Source: Flectobacillus longus
GTDB lineage: Bacteria > Bacteroidota > Bacteroidia > Cytophagales > Spirosomataceae
DNA: 64,000 nucleotides
Direction of reading: 5' to 3'
Assembly (NCBI RefSeq): GCF_030056705.1
Contig: NZ_JASHIC010000004.1
Span: forward strand, 62,001-126,000
Shown here: piece after piece, positions 9,143 to 18,301 of the stretch
Layout: every line of letters starts with the position of its first letter
How positions within the stretch are numbered: position 1 is the stretch's first letter
Notes under the pieces: generated by a model
Told to the model about the DNA's origin: nothing
The model's database searches: none
Seen by the model: the letters and a program-made list of their open reading frames with translations, nothing else
Program-made: the position numbers and the translations under genes

Positions 9143-9185
9143 GCCTAAACAAACCAGTAACTCCCAATTTTCTTATAAATAATAA

Positions 9186-9218
9186 AGGTCAGCAGGATAT
9201 TCCTCGCTGACCTATTTT
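9186..9218. terminator. Intrinsic terminator between convergent genes
   Basis: Stem AGGTCAGC (9186-9193) with GCTGACCT (9206-9213), followed by TATTTTTT on the plus strand. It ends the GH20 transcript and abuts the stop of the convergent histidine kinase. Confidence 0.75.
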
Positions 9219-10922
9219 TTATTCTTCAGTTACATATCTTAAATGCTGAGCAAGCAATATATACAAATCTTGTGGCGTGTGAGGTTTCAATAAATAATCA
9301 TTCATTCCTGTACTCAAAGCTAGTTCGATGGTTTCGGTATTATTATCAGCTGAACTGGCAATAATAGGAATATCTGAAAACTTCCGTACCTCTTCCGCAA
9401 ACTCAAATCCACTCATTTCTGGCATTTGTAAATCGACAATAATTAAATCGTAATGTATTCCAGCATTCAAGGATGCTAGTGCATCTATCGCATTGTTGAA
9501 AGTTTTGACTGAAATTCCTTTCTTCTGTAAGCTTCTATTAATGATGATTAAATTTATTTCATTGTCATCAATCGCCATAACATTAAAGCCCTCAAAATTA
9601 AAATTAGCAACAGCATCTTTTTTAACTACTTCTTGCTGTACTTGAGCAACTTTTAAATCAAAAAAGAAATTAGATCCTTTACCAACCTCGCTTGTTACCA
9701 ATATGCGAGTGCCGAACAATTCTAGAATTTTACGAATAATAGCCAATCCCAAACCAGTCCCTCCAAACTGCCGTGTGGTACGACTAGAGGCTTGGACAAA
9801 CTCTTCAAAAATCTGACTAATAGATTCTTGCGGAATACCAATACCTGTGTCTATGACCTCTATTGTAAGAATATTATCTGTTTTAAGTTGTTCTTTTAGA
9901 TTAATTTTTATTGTAATGGTACCATTCTTAGTAAATTTTACTGCATTAGATACAAGGTTATTAATGACCTGTACTAGTCTTATGGGGTCTCCTCCTACAT
10001 AATTCGGGACATTTTCAGCAATCTCAATCAGTATTTTATTACCTTGTTCTTGGGCTCGATGCAAGTTTATACTAGCAATGTTTTTTACCAAATCTCGAAC
10101 ATTGAAGCTAATATTTTCGAGCTGAACTTTTCCTGCTTCTAGCTTACTAAAGTCTAAGATATCATTGATAATCGATAGTAGAGTTTCTCCAGTAAACCTT
10201 AAAACATTGAGAGAGTCCTCTTGGTCGGGTCGAGGAGACTCTTCTAAAAGGAGGTCGATATTACCTAAAATTGCATGCAATGGTGAGCGTATTTCATGGC
10301 TCATCATAGACAAAAAGGTAGATTTTGCCTTTAATGCTATTTCCAGATTTTCTTTGGCTTCTGTTAAAGCATAATTTTTTTGCTCAAGTCTGTCCTTCGT
10401 TTCAGTCAGTTCAAAGGTTTTTTTACGAAGTTCCAACTGCCCCATAGCTTGAGATGCCAAAGCCTTCAATGCAACAATCTGCTCTTCTTCTAAGACTTTT
10501 GGGCTACTATCAATAACACATAAAGTTCCTAGAGCGTGACCATTTTCGGCTATTAGTGGAATTCCTGCATAAAAAACCACATAAGGCGAACCTACGGTCA
10601 GCGGATTATCCGAAAAGCGTTTGTCTTGTCGTGCATCTTCTATAATAAAAGGACGATCTGGTTGTACAATCGCATGAGCACAAAAAGATAGCTCACGCGG
10701 ACCTCCATTTCCATCTAGCCCATTTTTAGCTTTAAACCACTGTCGATTTTCATCGATAATGGTAATAGTAGAAATGGGAGTTTGGCAAATTTGAGAAGCA
10801 ATTTGAACAATATCGTCAAAATCCTTTTCAGGAAGGGTATCTAATATTCTATACGCCTTTACGGTATTTAGTCTTTCTTTTTCGTTTTCTAGTATTGCTG
10901 GAACAATCATAACTTTAACCAA
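9219..10922 (-). CDS. GAF-domain hybrid histidine kinase
   Basis: A 567-residue cytoplasmic sensor kinase with no membrane segment. Order: GAF domain (about 20-165, with the common SFCAHAI and FYAGIPL motifs), a coiled-coil linker (about 165-200), HisKA with phospho-acceptor H209 in MSHEIRSPLH, HATPase with N-box NNLVSNAVKF and G-boxes DTGIGIP and GGTGLGL, and a C-terminal receiver with D497 in VDLQMPEMSG and the KPHTP loop. The GAF domain suggests a small soluble ligand or redox signal. There is no DNA-binding output, so phosphate must pass to another protein. A second start (residue 5) is possible. Confidence 0.93.
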   Translation of the reverse strand: MVKVMIVPAILENEKERLNTVKAYRILDTLPEKDFDDIVQIASQICQTPISTITIIDENRQWFKAKNGLDGNGGPRELSFCAHAIVQPDRPFIIEDARQDKRFSDNPLTVGSPYVVFYAGIPLIAENGHALGTLCVIDSSPKVLEEEQIVALKALASQAMGQLELRKKTFELTETKDRLEQKNYALTEAKENLEIALKAKSTFLSMMSHEIRSPLHAILGNIDLLLEESPRPDQEDSLNVLRFTGETLLSIINDILDFSKLEAGKVQLENISFNVRDLVKNIASINLHRAQEQGNKILIEIAENVPNYVGGDPIRLVQVINNLVSNAVKFTKNGTITIKINLKEQLKTDNILTIEVIDTGIGIPQESISQIFEEFVQASSRTTRQFGGTGLGLAIIRKILELFGTRILVTSEVGKGSNFFFDLKVAQVQQEVVKKDAVANFNFEGFNVMAIDDNEINLIIINRSLQKKGISVKTFNNAIDALASLNAGIHYDLIIVDLQMPEMSGFEFAEEVRKFSDIPIIASSADNNTETIELALSTGMNDYLLKPHTPQDLYILLAQHLRYVTEE

Positions 10923-11349
10923 CCAGATTAAGTAAGGTTTATATAAATGATAGGATGAATAGAACTGTCGAAACTACAAATGGTTTATAAAATCGTGGAT
11001 ACTTAGGAGCACATGAAGCCTAAAACAATGAGTTTAATTAAATATAACAAATTAGCTTAAGAGAGTTTTTTTAATAAATATACAACAAAACGAGTGCTAT
11101 TTTAGTATATCATTTCAAAATACGTAAAAAGATATTGACTATTTAACCAAATAAATCTACATATAGTAAGCAAAAAAGCGCCAAAGTGAAAAACTGTAGG
11201 TTACGATTTATTTCAAATAACTAGATGCTTGTACCTTTTAGTATAAATTAGAGTTTATACAGAGTCTGTCCTAAAAATAAAATTTCTTTTGATTGAAGCA
11301 TTCAAATCCTATTTTTATTTATAGCTAAACTATTAAAAATGAAAAACTT

Positions 11350-11395
11350 AACTATTTTACAAAATATTTTTTGAAAAATATTTTGTAAAATAGTT
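11350..11395. repeat. 46-bp near-perfect palindrome
   Basis: Left arm 11350-11371 (AACTATTTTACAAAATA then TTTTT) is the exact reverse complement of 11374-11395, with only TG between: 22 of 22 arm positions match. The right arm ends inside the TTG -33 element of the tRNA-Thr promoter. It could be an operator, a cruciform-prone site or a terminator of a leftward transcript; no protein is implied by the sequence itself. Confidence 0.85.
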
Positions 11396-11424
11396 GCATG
11401 ATATAGATGAAAATACTAATTTTG
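11394..11424 (+). promoter_or_regulatory. Promoter of tRNA-Thr (TTG-N20-TAATTTTG)
   Basis: TTG at 11394-11396 and TAATTTTG at 11417-11424 with a 20-base spacer match the Bacteroidota housekeeping promoter closely. Predicted transcription start is near 11431, about 36 bases before the tRNA. Confidence 0.7.
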
Positions 11425-11466
11425 CACCACGTTAAACGACAAACAAATCAATAACGTTGAAAAAAG

Positions 11467-11538
<72 letters not shown>

Positions 11539-11539
11539 C

Positions 11540-11568
11540 AAAAGCTCGACAAATGTCGAGCTTTTTTG
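11540..11568 (+). terminator. Intrinsic terminator of tRNA-Thr
   Basis: AAAAGCTCGAC and GTCGAGCTTTTTT form an 11-bp stem with an AAAT loop and T-run directly after the tRNA. Its A-run and T-run symmetry also lets it serve the convergent hybrid kinase gene that ends at 11594. Confidence 0.85.
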
Positions 11569-11593
11569 TTTTATATTCTGTTTACCTTTTTAT

Positions 11594-14500
11594 TTAGGAA
11601 CGTTCTATAGCCCATTTTTGCAGAGTATTAACAATCGTATCTAAACTAAAAGGTTTGCTCAAATAGTCGTTCATACCTGCTCCTTCAATTTCTTTTTGAC
11701 ATTCATCTATCGTATTAGCTGTCATGGCAATAATAATAGGCTGTTTTGAATGTAACTTTCTAATTTCTACAGATGCTTCGTACCCATCCATTTCTGGCAT
11801 TTGTACATCCATAAAAATTAAATCGAAGCTTCTTTCTTGAGTAACTAATAAAGCCTCAAGTCCATTATTGACCATTAGAGGTTGATACCCTAATTTATTC
11901 AAGACTTTACCAATTAGGTACTGATTCATAGGATTGTCTTCAGCTACGAGTATTTCTAATGGATACTGCTGAGCAAAATCCAAAAAGAGCTTTCTCTGAT
12001 GAGTTATATTGACCCCTTCATTTGTTTTCTCCGTCTTTTTTAATATCATCAAAAGGGTTTTACTCAACAAATGTTGCTTTACAGGTTTGGTGAGTACCGC
12101 AGCAAACAGCTCCTTATGGTTTTTATGCGAATCATCCGTCACTGAGGTCAACAAGATAATAGGCAGGTTTTTTCTTTGTTCACGAATATTTTTGGCAAGC
12201 GCAATGCCATCCATTCCAGGCATCTGGCGGTCAGTTATAATAGCATCAAAAAGTAAGGATTCATCTGTCAATAAAGCCAATGCTTGGTCAGCTCTTTCAA
12301 CCAAAACTACCTCTAATCCCCATGAGCTCAATTGTTGCTTGAGAATTTTCAGATTTGTTTGATTATCATCTATGACCAATATTCGTTTATTGTCAAAACT
12401 TACTTCATTAAGCAAGCGATACGACTGAATAGGTTCTTTACTAATTTTTGAGTGAATTGTAAAATAAAAATTACTTCCTTCCCCTTCTTTACTTTCTACC
12501 CCAATAGCACCACCCATTAGTCGGATAAGCTTTTCGCTAATGACAAGTCCCAAGCCTGTTCCACCATATTTACGTGTTGTTGATGAGTCTACTTGCGAAA
12601 AAGCACGGAACAAGCGTGAAAGTTTATCATTTGGGATACCGATACCTGTATCTATTACCTCAAACAATAAATCTACATGTTCTTCATGTTGATTTTGAAG
12701 CTGTACTCTTACCAATATTTCGCCCTTTGTAGTAAATTTAATGGCATTTCCAACCAAGTTGAGTAGTACTTGACGCAGTCGTTGCTCGTCGCCTACAATT
12801 TGTTGAGGTACATTATAGCCAATTTCGTACATTAAGTCCAAACGGGCTTCGGAGGCTTTGGAAGCAAACACATCAAGCATTTCTTCTACACAAGCACGCA
12901 CATCAAAAATTCGCTCTTCTAGTTCAACATTACCCGATTCAATTTTAGAAAAATCTAAGATATCATTTATTACTGCCAGCAAATCTTCACCACACTGCTT
13001 AATTGTTCTTACATAGCTCACCTGTTCTTCGGAAAGATCTGTTTCGTTGAGTAATCCTGTCATTCCGATTACTCCATTCATTGGAGTACGAATTTCATGA
13101 CTCATCGTTGCCAAGAAAATACTTTTGGCTTTATTGGCTTTTTCAGCTTCCAAACGAGCCTTATGCTCTTCATCGGTGGCTTTTTGTAACTGAATCGTTC
13201 TTTCTATAACTTCCTTTTCTAGGCGTTCATTTTGTTTATGAATCGTACGTACTCGCAACCAATATGCCAATAAAATTACACCTAATCCCAACATAAGCAC
13301 GAATACTTTGAACCACCACGTCATCCAAAACGGTGGTAATATCACGATTTCGAGCATTATACCATCAGAGTTCCAAATCCCATCATTATTAGATGCCTTT
13401 ACTTTAAACCAATATGTACCTGGGTTTAAATTGGTATAGGTTGCACTTCGATTACTCCCAACATGATTCCATTGCTTATCAAAACCTTCAAGTTTATAAG
13501 CATATTGATTTTTTTCGGAAAGGGTAAAATTTAAAGCAGCAAACTCTAAAGTAAATACCGATTGGTCATAATTGAGTACAATTTTTTTAGAAGCATTTAT
13601 ATGAGTTGGAAAATTAGGGTTTGAAAATCCTGTTTTGATAGGGGTATTAAAAATCGAAAGATTAGTTATATATATAGGAGGTACAAATGTATTATCTTTA
13701 ATACTATCGGGGTAAAAACTATTGAATCCGTTGGGGCCACCAAAATAAATTTCTCCATCTTCGGTCATAAAGGAAGCACGAGCTTTAAATTCATTACTTT
13801 GTAGACCATCAGCTAATGAATAGTTTCTAATGTAATTCCTGTTGAAGTTAAACTTTGTCAAACCTTTATTGGAGCTAATCCAAAGGTTTTGCTTTTTATC
13901 AATCACTATACTTTTAATCGCATTATTGGCAAGGCCATCAATTTCTGAGAATCTTTTAAACTTTCCAGTTTTTATATTCAGTAAATTCAAGCCTCCACTC
14001 GTACCAATCCAAAGGTACCCTTGAGGTCCATCTGCAAAACAAGTGATATAGTCATTTGAAATACTTTGCGGGTCGGTAACTTGATGAATATAACGCACAA
14101 ATGACTTTGTGCTAGGAATATACCTAGCTACACCTGTTTCGGTTCCTACCCATATTCGTCCAGCGTTATCCGCAAAAACTGTATTTACATTATTATTGGG
14201 AATGGAATTAGGATCATGAGAATCGTATTTGAAAGTCGTAACGTCATGAGTCTGTGCATTCATAAAGCATAAGCCTCCATTCCAAGTCCCAATCCAAAAA
14301 TTCTGTTGATGGTCTCTAACAACGGAATTTACACTCCAAGAGCTAATGCGAGCCTTGGGGTCTGGTGTATCTAAAGAATAATTTTCAAAAGTTTTGGTCA
14401 GGATATTATACAAGCCAAAACCTCCTCGGTGATATCCCAATGCCAACATAGCTGGATTAAAATAATCAACTGCAATCACAAAATCTGTTTTAGGACTATT

Positions 14501-15712
14501 GGGGTTAGTAGGATTATTTTTGATAAAATCAAAAATCTGAGTTTTGCGATTGAAATAGTTGATACCTCCTCCGTCTGTGCCAATCCATATTTGATTTTTT
14601 CCATCTCCAGTAATAGACAAAACAAAATTGTTGTTCAAGCTATTACTTCCAATTTGATTTTTATAACTTTTAAATTTCCGTCCAAATTTTGGTAAGAAGT
14701 TTACACCTCCCGACCATGTCCCTACCCAAATATTACCAATATCATCACGATAGATACTATATACAGAGTTATTGCTAAGGCTATTTGGGTCATTAGCATC
14801 AAACTTATAAGTAATAAATTTGAAACTTTGGAGATTTAGCACACTTAACCCACCATTTTCTGTTCCAATCCAAATATTATTTTTTTCATCTTCTTGAAGG
14901 CAAAGAAGATCATTGTGTGCCAAACTATTAGGGTCGTTGATTTTGTGTTGAAATATCTGAAAGCTATCCGACGACTCATTATAGAGATTTAACCCTCCTC
15001 CTCTGGTTCCAATCCACATACGATTATGGCTATCCTTCAAAACACTTGTAACCCAATTGTTAGACAATGAGGATTGATTACTATTATCGTGAAAATAGTT
15101 ACGAAAACGCTTGGTATTAGGATTAAAAACAGACAATCCATTTTTACACCCAATCCATATATTCCCTTTGGCATCTTCGCTCATTCGATATATGTAACTA
15201 TCTGCTAACGAATTGGCGTTATTGTCAAGATGTTTAAAAACACTAAAACTATTTTTGAGTCCATTAAATAAATAAAGTCCATTGGCAGTTCCAAGCCAGA
15301 GGCGTTGTCGGGAGTCGATAAAAAGGTCTCTAATTTTTATATCAGGAAGCTGTGTAGTATAATGGGTAAAAACGTCTGTAGTCTTATCAAATTTGTCAAG
15401 GCCTCTGCCTGTGGCAATCCAGATATCTCCTTTTAAATCCTCTACAATATCAAAAATATTGTTGTCAGAAAGCGAATTAACATCGTTTGGGTAATGTTTG
15501 TAAATGGTAAAAGTATATCCATCAAATTTGTTGAGACCTTCTTGTGTGGCAAACCACATAAAGCCTTGTTTGTCTTTCAAAATAGCCCCAACCTGACTTT
15601 GAGAAAGCCCTTGATTGGTACCATAATGAATAAAGAAAGGTTTGAGTGCTTGTGCAAATGAATCATTGCACAATTGCAGCCACAAGACCAACAAACAAAT
15701 TACACGAATCAT
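11594..15712 (-). CDS. Large hybrid sensor kinase (reg_prop propeller, Y_Y_Y, HK, two receivers)
   Basis: A 1372-residue envelope-spanning sensor. A signal peptide (residues 1-20) precedes two-component regulator propeller repeats (about 25-690, recurring units of the type GNIWIGT.GGLN), a Y_Y_Y domain (about 705-785), one membrane helix (about 795-815), HisKA with H872 in [10 protein letters not shown], HATPase (GGTGLGL), receiver 1 (D1161 in [10 protein letters not shown]) and receiver 2 (D1302 in [10 protein letters not shown]). In Bacteroidota such propellers commonly sense glycans or their breakdown products. Unlike the classic hybrid two-component proteins of Bacteroides it lacks a C-terminal AraC-type DNA-binding domain, so a separate phosphotransfer partner is expected. 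Confidence 0.95.
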   Translation of the reverse strand: MIRVICLLVLWLQLCNDSFAQALKPFFIHYGTNQGLSQSQVGAILKDKQGFMWFATQEGLNKFDGYTFTIYKHYPNDVNSLSDNNIFDIVEDLKGDIWIATGRGLDKFDKTTDVFTHYTTQLPDIKIRDLFIDSRQRLWLGTANGLYLFNGLKNSFSVFKHLDNNANSLADSYIYRMSEDAKGNIWIGCKNGLSVFNPNTKRFRNYFHDNSNQSSLSNNWVTSVLKDSHNRMWIGTRGGGLNLYNESSDSFQIFQHKINDPNSLAHNDLLCLQEDEKNNIWIGTENGGLSVLNLQSFKFITYKFDANDPNSLSNNSVYSIYRDDIGNIWVGTWSGGVNFLPKFGRKFKSYKNQIGSNSLNNNFVLSITGDGKNQIWIGTDGGGINYFNRKTQIFDFIKNNPTNPNSPKTDFVIAVDYFNPAMLALGYHRGGFGLYNILTKTFENYSLDTPDPKARISSWSVNSVVRDHQQNFWIGTWNGGLCFMNAQTHDVTTFKYDSHDPNSIPNNNVNTVFADNAGRIWVGTETGVARYIPSTKSFVRYIHQVTDPQSISNDYITCFADGPQGYLWIGTSGGLNLLNIKTGKFKRFSEIDGLANNAIKSIVIDKKQNLWISSNKGLTKFNFNRNYIRNYSLADGLQSNEFKARASFMTEDGEIYFGGPNGFNSFYPDSIKDNTFVPPIYITNLSIFNTPIKTGFSNPNFPTHINASKKIVLNYDQSVFTLEFAALNFTLSEKNQYAYKLEGFDKQWNHVGSNRSATYTNLNPGTYWFKVKASNNDGIWNSDGIMLEIVILPPFWMTWWFKVFVLMLGLGVILLAYWLRVRTIHKQNERLEKEVIERTIQLQKATDEEHKARLEAEKANKAKSIFLATMSHEIRTPMNGVIGMTGLLNETDLSEEQVSYVRTIKQCGEDLLAVINDILDFSKIESGNVELEERIFDVRACVEEMLDVFASKASEARLDLMYEIGYNVPQQIVGDEQRLRQVLLNLVGNAIKFTTKGEILVRVQLQNQHEEHVDLLFEVIDTGIGIPNDKLSRLFRAFSQVDSSTTRKYGGTGLGLVISEKLIRLMGGAIGVESKEGEGSNFYFTIHSKISKEPIQSYRLLNEVSFDNKRILVIDDNQTNLKILKQQLSSWGLEVVLVERADQALALLTDESLLFDAIITDRQMPGMDGIALAKNIREQRKNLPIILLTSVTDDSHKNHKELFAAVLTKPVKQHLLSKTLLMILKKTEKTNEGVNITHQRKLFLDFAQQYPLEILVAEDNPMNQYLIGKVLNKLGYQPLMVNNGLEALLVTQERSFDLIFMDVQMPEMDGYEASVEIRKLHSKQPIIIAMTANTIDECQKEIEGAGMNDYLSKPFSLDTIVNTLQKWAIERS

Positions 15713-16687
15713 AGTTGAATAGGACAGGAAAGCTATAGCAAAGCTAACCTCAAAATTAGATTGACGGTTTATTTTGGCATGTTCATTTACAGCCTTTTAT
15801 GATTTTCTAACATGAATTCTATATTAATGAATAAGGCTTTAGAGATTCAATTATATTAAATACAATTCAAAATAATTTTCTTTTTGTAAGACTTCTTAGG
15901 CAGGATAATTAAATATATATAATTTTCTAATTCAAAGTTAAAAAAAAATAGGGATTCTTAAAACATACTCTATTTTTTTTGAGTTACAGAGATAAATATA
16001 AAATTTTAAAACAACACTTTCTACTTTTATCAAAAATGTACGACACTTATCAAACTATAACAAATATATAACACAACATATAATAGCATTTATTTAAAAT
16101 ATTGAATTTCAACATATTACGATAAAATAAATTGTACAAAAACAGAAATATTTAGTTATACAGATTTATTAATAAATTATTTTAGCAACAGGATATTCTA
16201 CGTATATCATAAATTTTCCCCTTATTTCAGGAAATTTCTTTTATTTTTTTCTTGCATTGTTCATTTATTGCTACTATATTTGTTCAAGCCAGCTTCAAGT
16301 AGTCACAATTTTATAAAACAAGTAAACTTGTAATACCTAGTCACTAGATAAACCGTCTTTTTAGTTAAGTATTACAGTGTTCTATGATATTTGGAAAATG
16401 CATCATTAAAGCATAATTAAGTAATACTTTAAAATGAGCAACATAGAGTACTACCTTTAATTATCTCGTCTTTTCCAAATTCCCTTTTTTTACGAAAAAT
16501 TAATCTTTTTCCAACTCATAGTCGTATATATCCCAATCAGATATCGATGAAGGTTATTATTTGCCTAGTGATCAAATAATCAATGACAAACACGTATTTT
16601 CTAGTTAATCGATAAGCAAAATACCGCAATCATTATTAATATTATTTCCACACTATATTTATCGCAACACATTAAAAGATTATAATT
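15713..16687. other. Long AT-rich intergenic region
   Basis: At 975 bp this is the longest stretch without a gene. It is very AT-rich, with a plausible promoter at 16252-16282 and a weak long-range inverted repeat AAGTATTAC (16367-16375) with GTAATACTT (16421-16429). I find no convincing ORF, tRNA or riboswitch. It could contain a long leader for the VOC-like gene or an unannotated small RNA. Confidence 0.5.
16252..16282 (+). promoter_or_regulatory. Candidate promoter TTG-N20-TATATTTG
   Basis: TTG at 16252-16254 and TATATTTG at 16275-16282 have ideal spacing. The predicted start near 16289 lies 400 bases before the next gene, implying either a long leader or a small RNA. Confidence 0.45.
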
Positions 16688-17659
16688 ATGAACAATTTCC
16701 TTACTTTGTTAAAAAAATCTGTTGCTAAAATGTTGGTTAGCAACGTATTGATGGCTTTTGGAGCACTTGCTCTTTTGTCAAATAGTGTTTCTGCCCAGTC
16801 TGAAAGTGTAAAACTTGATTATTTTAGTTTAGCTCTCGCTAACCAAGACGAAAAACCTAAAGCGATGTTCTTCTTTCAAGAAGTTTTGGGGGCAAATCTA
16901 TTGACAAACAATGATCAAAACATTTATGAATTTGAATTACCTAACTCGCCAGTAATCAGAGTATTCAAAAAAGAAAAACCAGAACCAAACGCTACTTGTA
17001 ACTACAACAAAAGTGTTGAAAACTGGGGCTCATGTATCAACAACTATGGTTTGGCATGGATTGTTGTTGCTACTTCAGATTTGAAAAGAACAGCCAAAGA
17101 ATTGAAAGCTGCTGGGTATCCAGTCAAATACAGCAAATCAATGCTTCCTGACGAGCCAACAACAGAGGTCTTAATTACTTCCCCTTTCAATAATCAATTG
17201 TTTTTGTTTGTTCAACGTGAAAACGTTAGTACTTCAACTTGCAAAATCGAAAACATCCATTTAGTTGTTGAGAATTTAAAAAAATCAATTGGTTTTTATT
17301 CTGATACAATGGGTGCTTCTGACATAGAGTATGTAAGTGACGTATGTGCTAAAGTTCAAATTGGTGGACAAAATTTTATCCTTGCCGAGCCAGAAGGTTT
17401 ATTGTTAGAACCATCTCAGTTTAACAATGGTACAACCAACGAGGCTAGTGTAATTAAAGAACATTTTGGGTTTTTATTCAATGACTTTGAGCAAGGCATA
17501 TATGCTATTAACGGCAAAGGATACTATTTTAAGAATTCCCCACAACCACAATATCGTGACAACAAACACAGTCATTTTTCAAATGGTCAAATTTTAAGCC
17601 CTGATGGCTTAGTGATTGATTTAGGCGATATGACCGTTAGCAGATACTCAAGACAATAA
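16688..17659 (+). CDS. Exported two-module VOC-like protein
   Basis: A 323-residue protein with a long N-region and signal sequence ending about residue 37 (SVSAQS). Two related modules follow. Module 1 (about 40-170) opens LDYFSLAL and contains AMFFFQEVLGANLL. Module 2 (about 180-320) opens IENIHLVVENLKKSIGFYSDTMGA, a typical start of a vicinal oxygen chelate (glyoxalase/bleomycin-resistance) fold. Several Cys (C-N-Y-N-K...W-G-S-C, STCK, VCAK) may form disulfides in the periplasm. VOC proteins bind a metal and act on varied small molecules; no substrate can be assigned. It is flanked by the 975-bp spacer and a terminator, so is probably transcribed alone. Confidence 0.6.
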   Translation: MNNFLTLLKKSVAKMLVSNVLMAFGALALLSNSVSAQSESVKLDYFSLALANQDEKPKAMFFFQEVLGANLLTNNDQNIYEFELPNSPVIRVFKKEKPEPNATCNYNKSVENWGSCINNYGLAWIVVATSDLKRTAKELKAAGYPVKYSKSMLPDEPTTEVLITSPFNNQLFLFVQRENVSTSTCKIENIHLVVENLKKSIGFYSDTMGASDIEYVSDVCAKVQIGGQNFILAEPEGLLLEPSQFNNGTTNEASVIKEHFGFLFNDFEQGIYAINGKGYYFKNSPQPQYRDNKHSHFSNGQILSPDGLVIDLGDMTVSRYSRQ

Positions 17660-17743
17660 TATTCGTCTCTCGAAATTTATTATATACAACATTATATTCC
17701 TTACTTATTTTTAAATATATCTATTTTGTAATCGTTAAAATTT

Positions 17744-17776
17744 AAGGTAGTCTTCCATCGAGGGCTACCTTTTTAT
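17744..17776 (+). terminator. Terminator after VOC-like gene
   Basis: AAGGTAGTC (17744-17752) pairs with GGCTACCTT (17763-17771) with one G-T pair, followed by TTTTTAT. Confidence 0.7.
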
Positions 17777-17819
17777 TTGCTATTTTGTGCAGGTAAAGTT
17801 TAGATTCAACAGAGAATAC

Positions 17820-17827
17820 TAATTTTG
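17820..17827 (+). promoter_or_regulatory. -7 box TAATTTTG for lipoprotein gene
   Basis: A perfect TAnnTTTG box 33 bases before the ATG of the small lipoprotein gene; no TTG at proper spacing. Confidence 0.45.
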
Positions 17828-17860
17828 TAAACTTTAATTAAATCATCTTGTGTCAACTAT

Positions 17861-18163
17861 ATGAAACTAAGAGCATACATTTTGTTTTTGTTACTCGCTG
17901 GAGCTTGTCAATTGCTAACAGGCTGTATTTGGGCAAGAAGATGTCCTGAAAAAACTTGTAGAGTCAATACAGAACACCGTCATGAGGGTGGTAATTTTCG
18001 TCCACGTGCTGCATTTTCTTGGGTGACTACCAAAAAACATTGGCCATGGAGTAGATTAGGCGAGGGAAAAAAATATAATGGTAAAAAGGATAAAAAGACA
18101 GGAAAAAAGAAATTCAAGTATCTATTGCCAGGTGAAAGGGTTGATTTTGACAAAAAAAATTAG
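17861..18163 (+). CDS. Small basic lipoprotein of unknown function
   Basis: A 100-residue product with a lipoprotein signal: hydrophobic residues 6-19 followed by lipobox LTGC with lipidated C22. The mature part has a Cys/His-containing segment (CPEKTCRVNTEHRHEGG), an aromatic patch (WVTTKKHWPWSRLG) and a very lysine-rich stretch (about 70-90). It is probably anchored facing the periplasm and could bind anionic polymer or metal; I do not recognise a named family. Its stop is 139 bases before nadE, in the same direction, so the two may share a transcript. Confidence 0.75.
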   Translation: MKLRAYILFLLLAGACQLLTGCIWARRCPEKTCRVNTEHRHEGGNFRPRAAFSWVTTKKHWPWSRLGEGKKYNGKKDKKTGKKKFKYLLPGERVDFDKKN

Positions 18164-18301
18164 TGCATATCACTGACCACCAAGTCAAGGAACTCGATTT
18201 AGCAAGTTTTTTGTTTTGTCAAAAAGCATATCCTCTTATAACCAATGCCAAGCATGGTCTTATTGGCTCAGTGCTTACACTATTAATTATCCGAAAATTC
18301 T

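Larger units (their letters stand above)
10923..11466. other. Intergenic region upstream of tRNA-Thr
   Basis: This 544-bp AT-rich spacer separates the hybrid kinase (minus) from tRNA-Thr. Apart from the 46-bp palindrome and the tRNA promoter listed separately, I see no coding potential or repeats. Confidence 0.6.
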
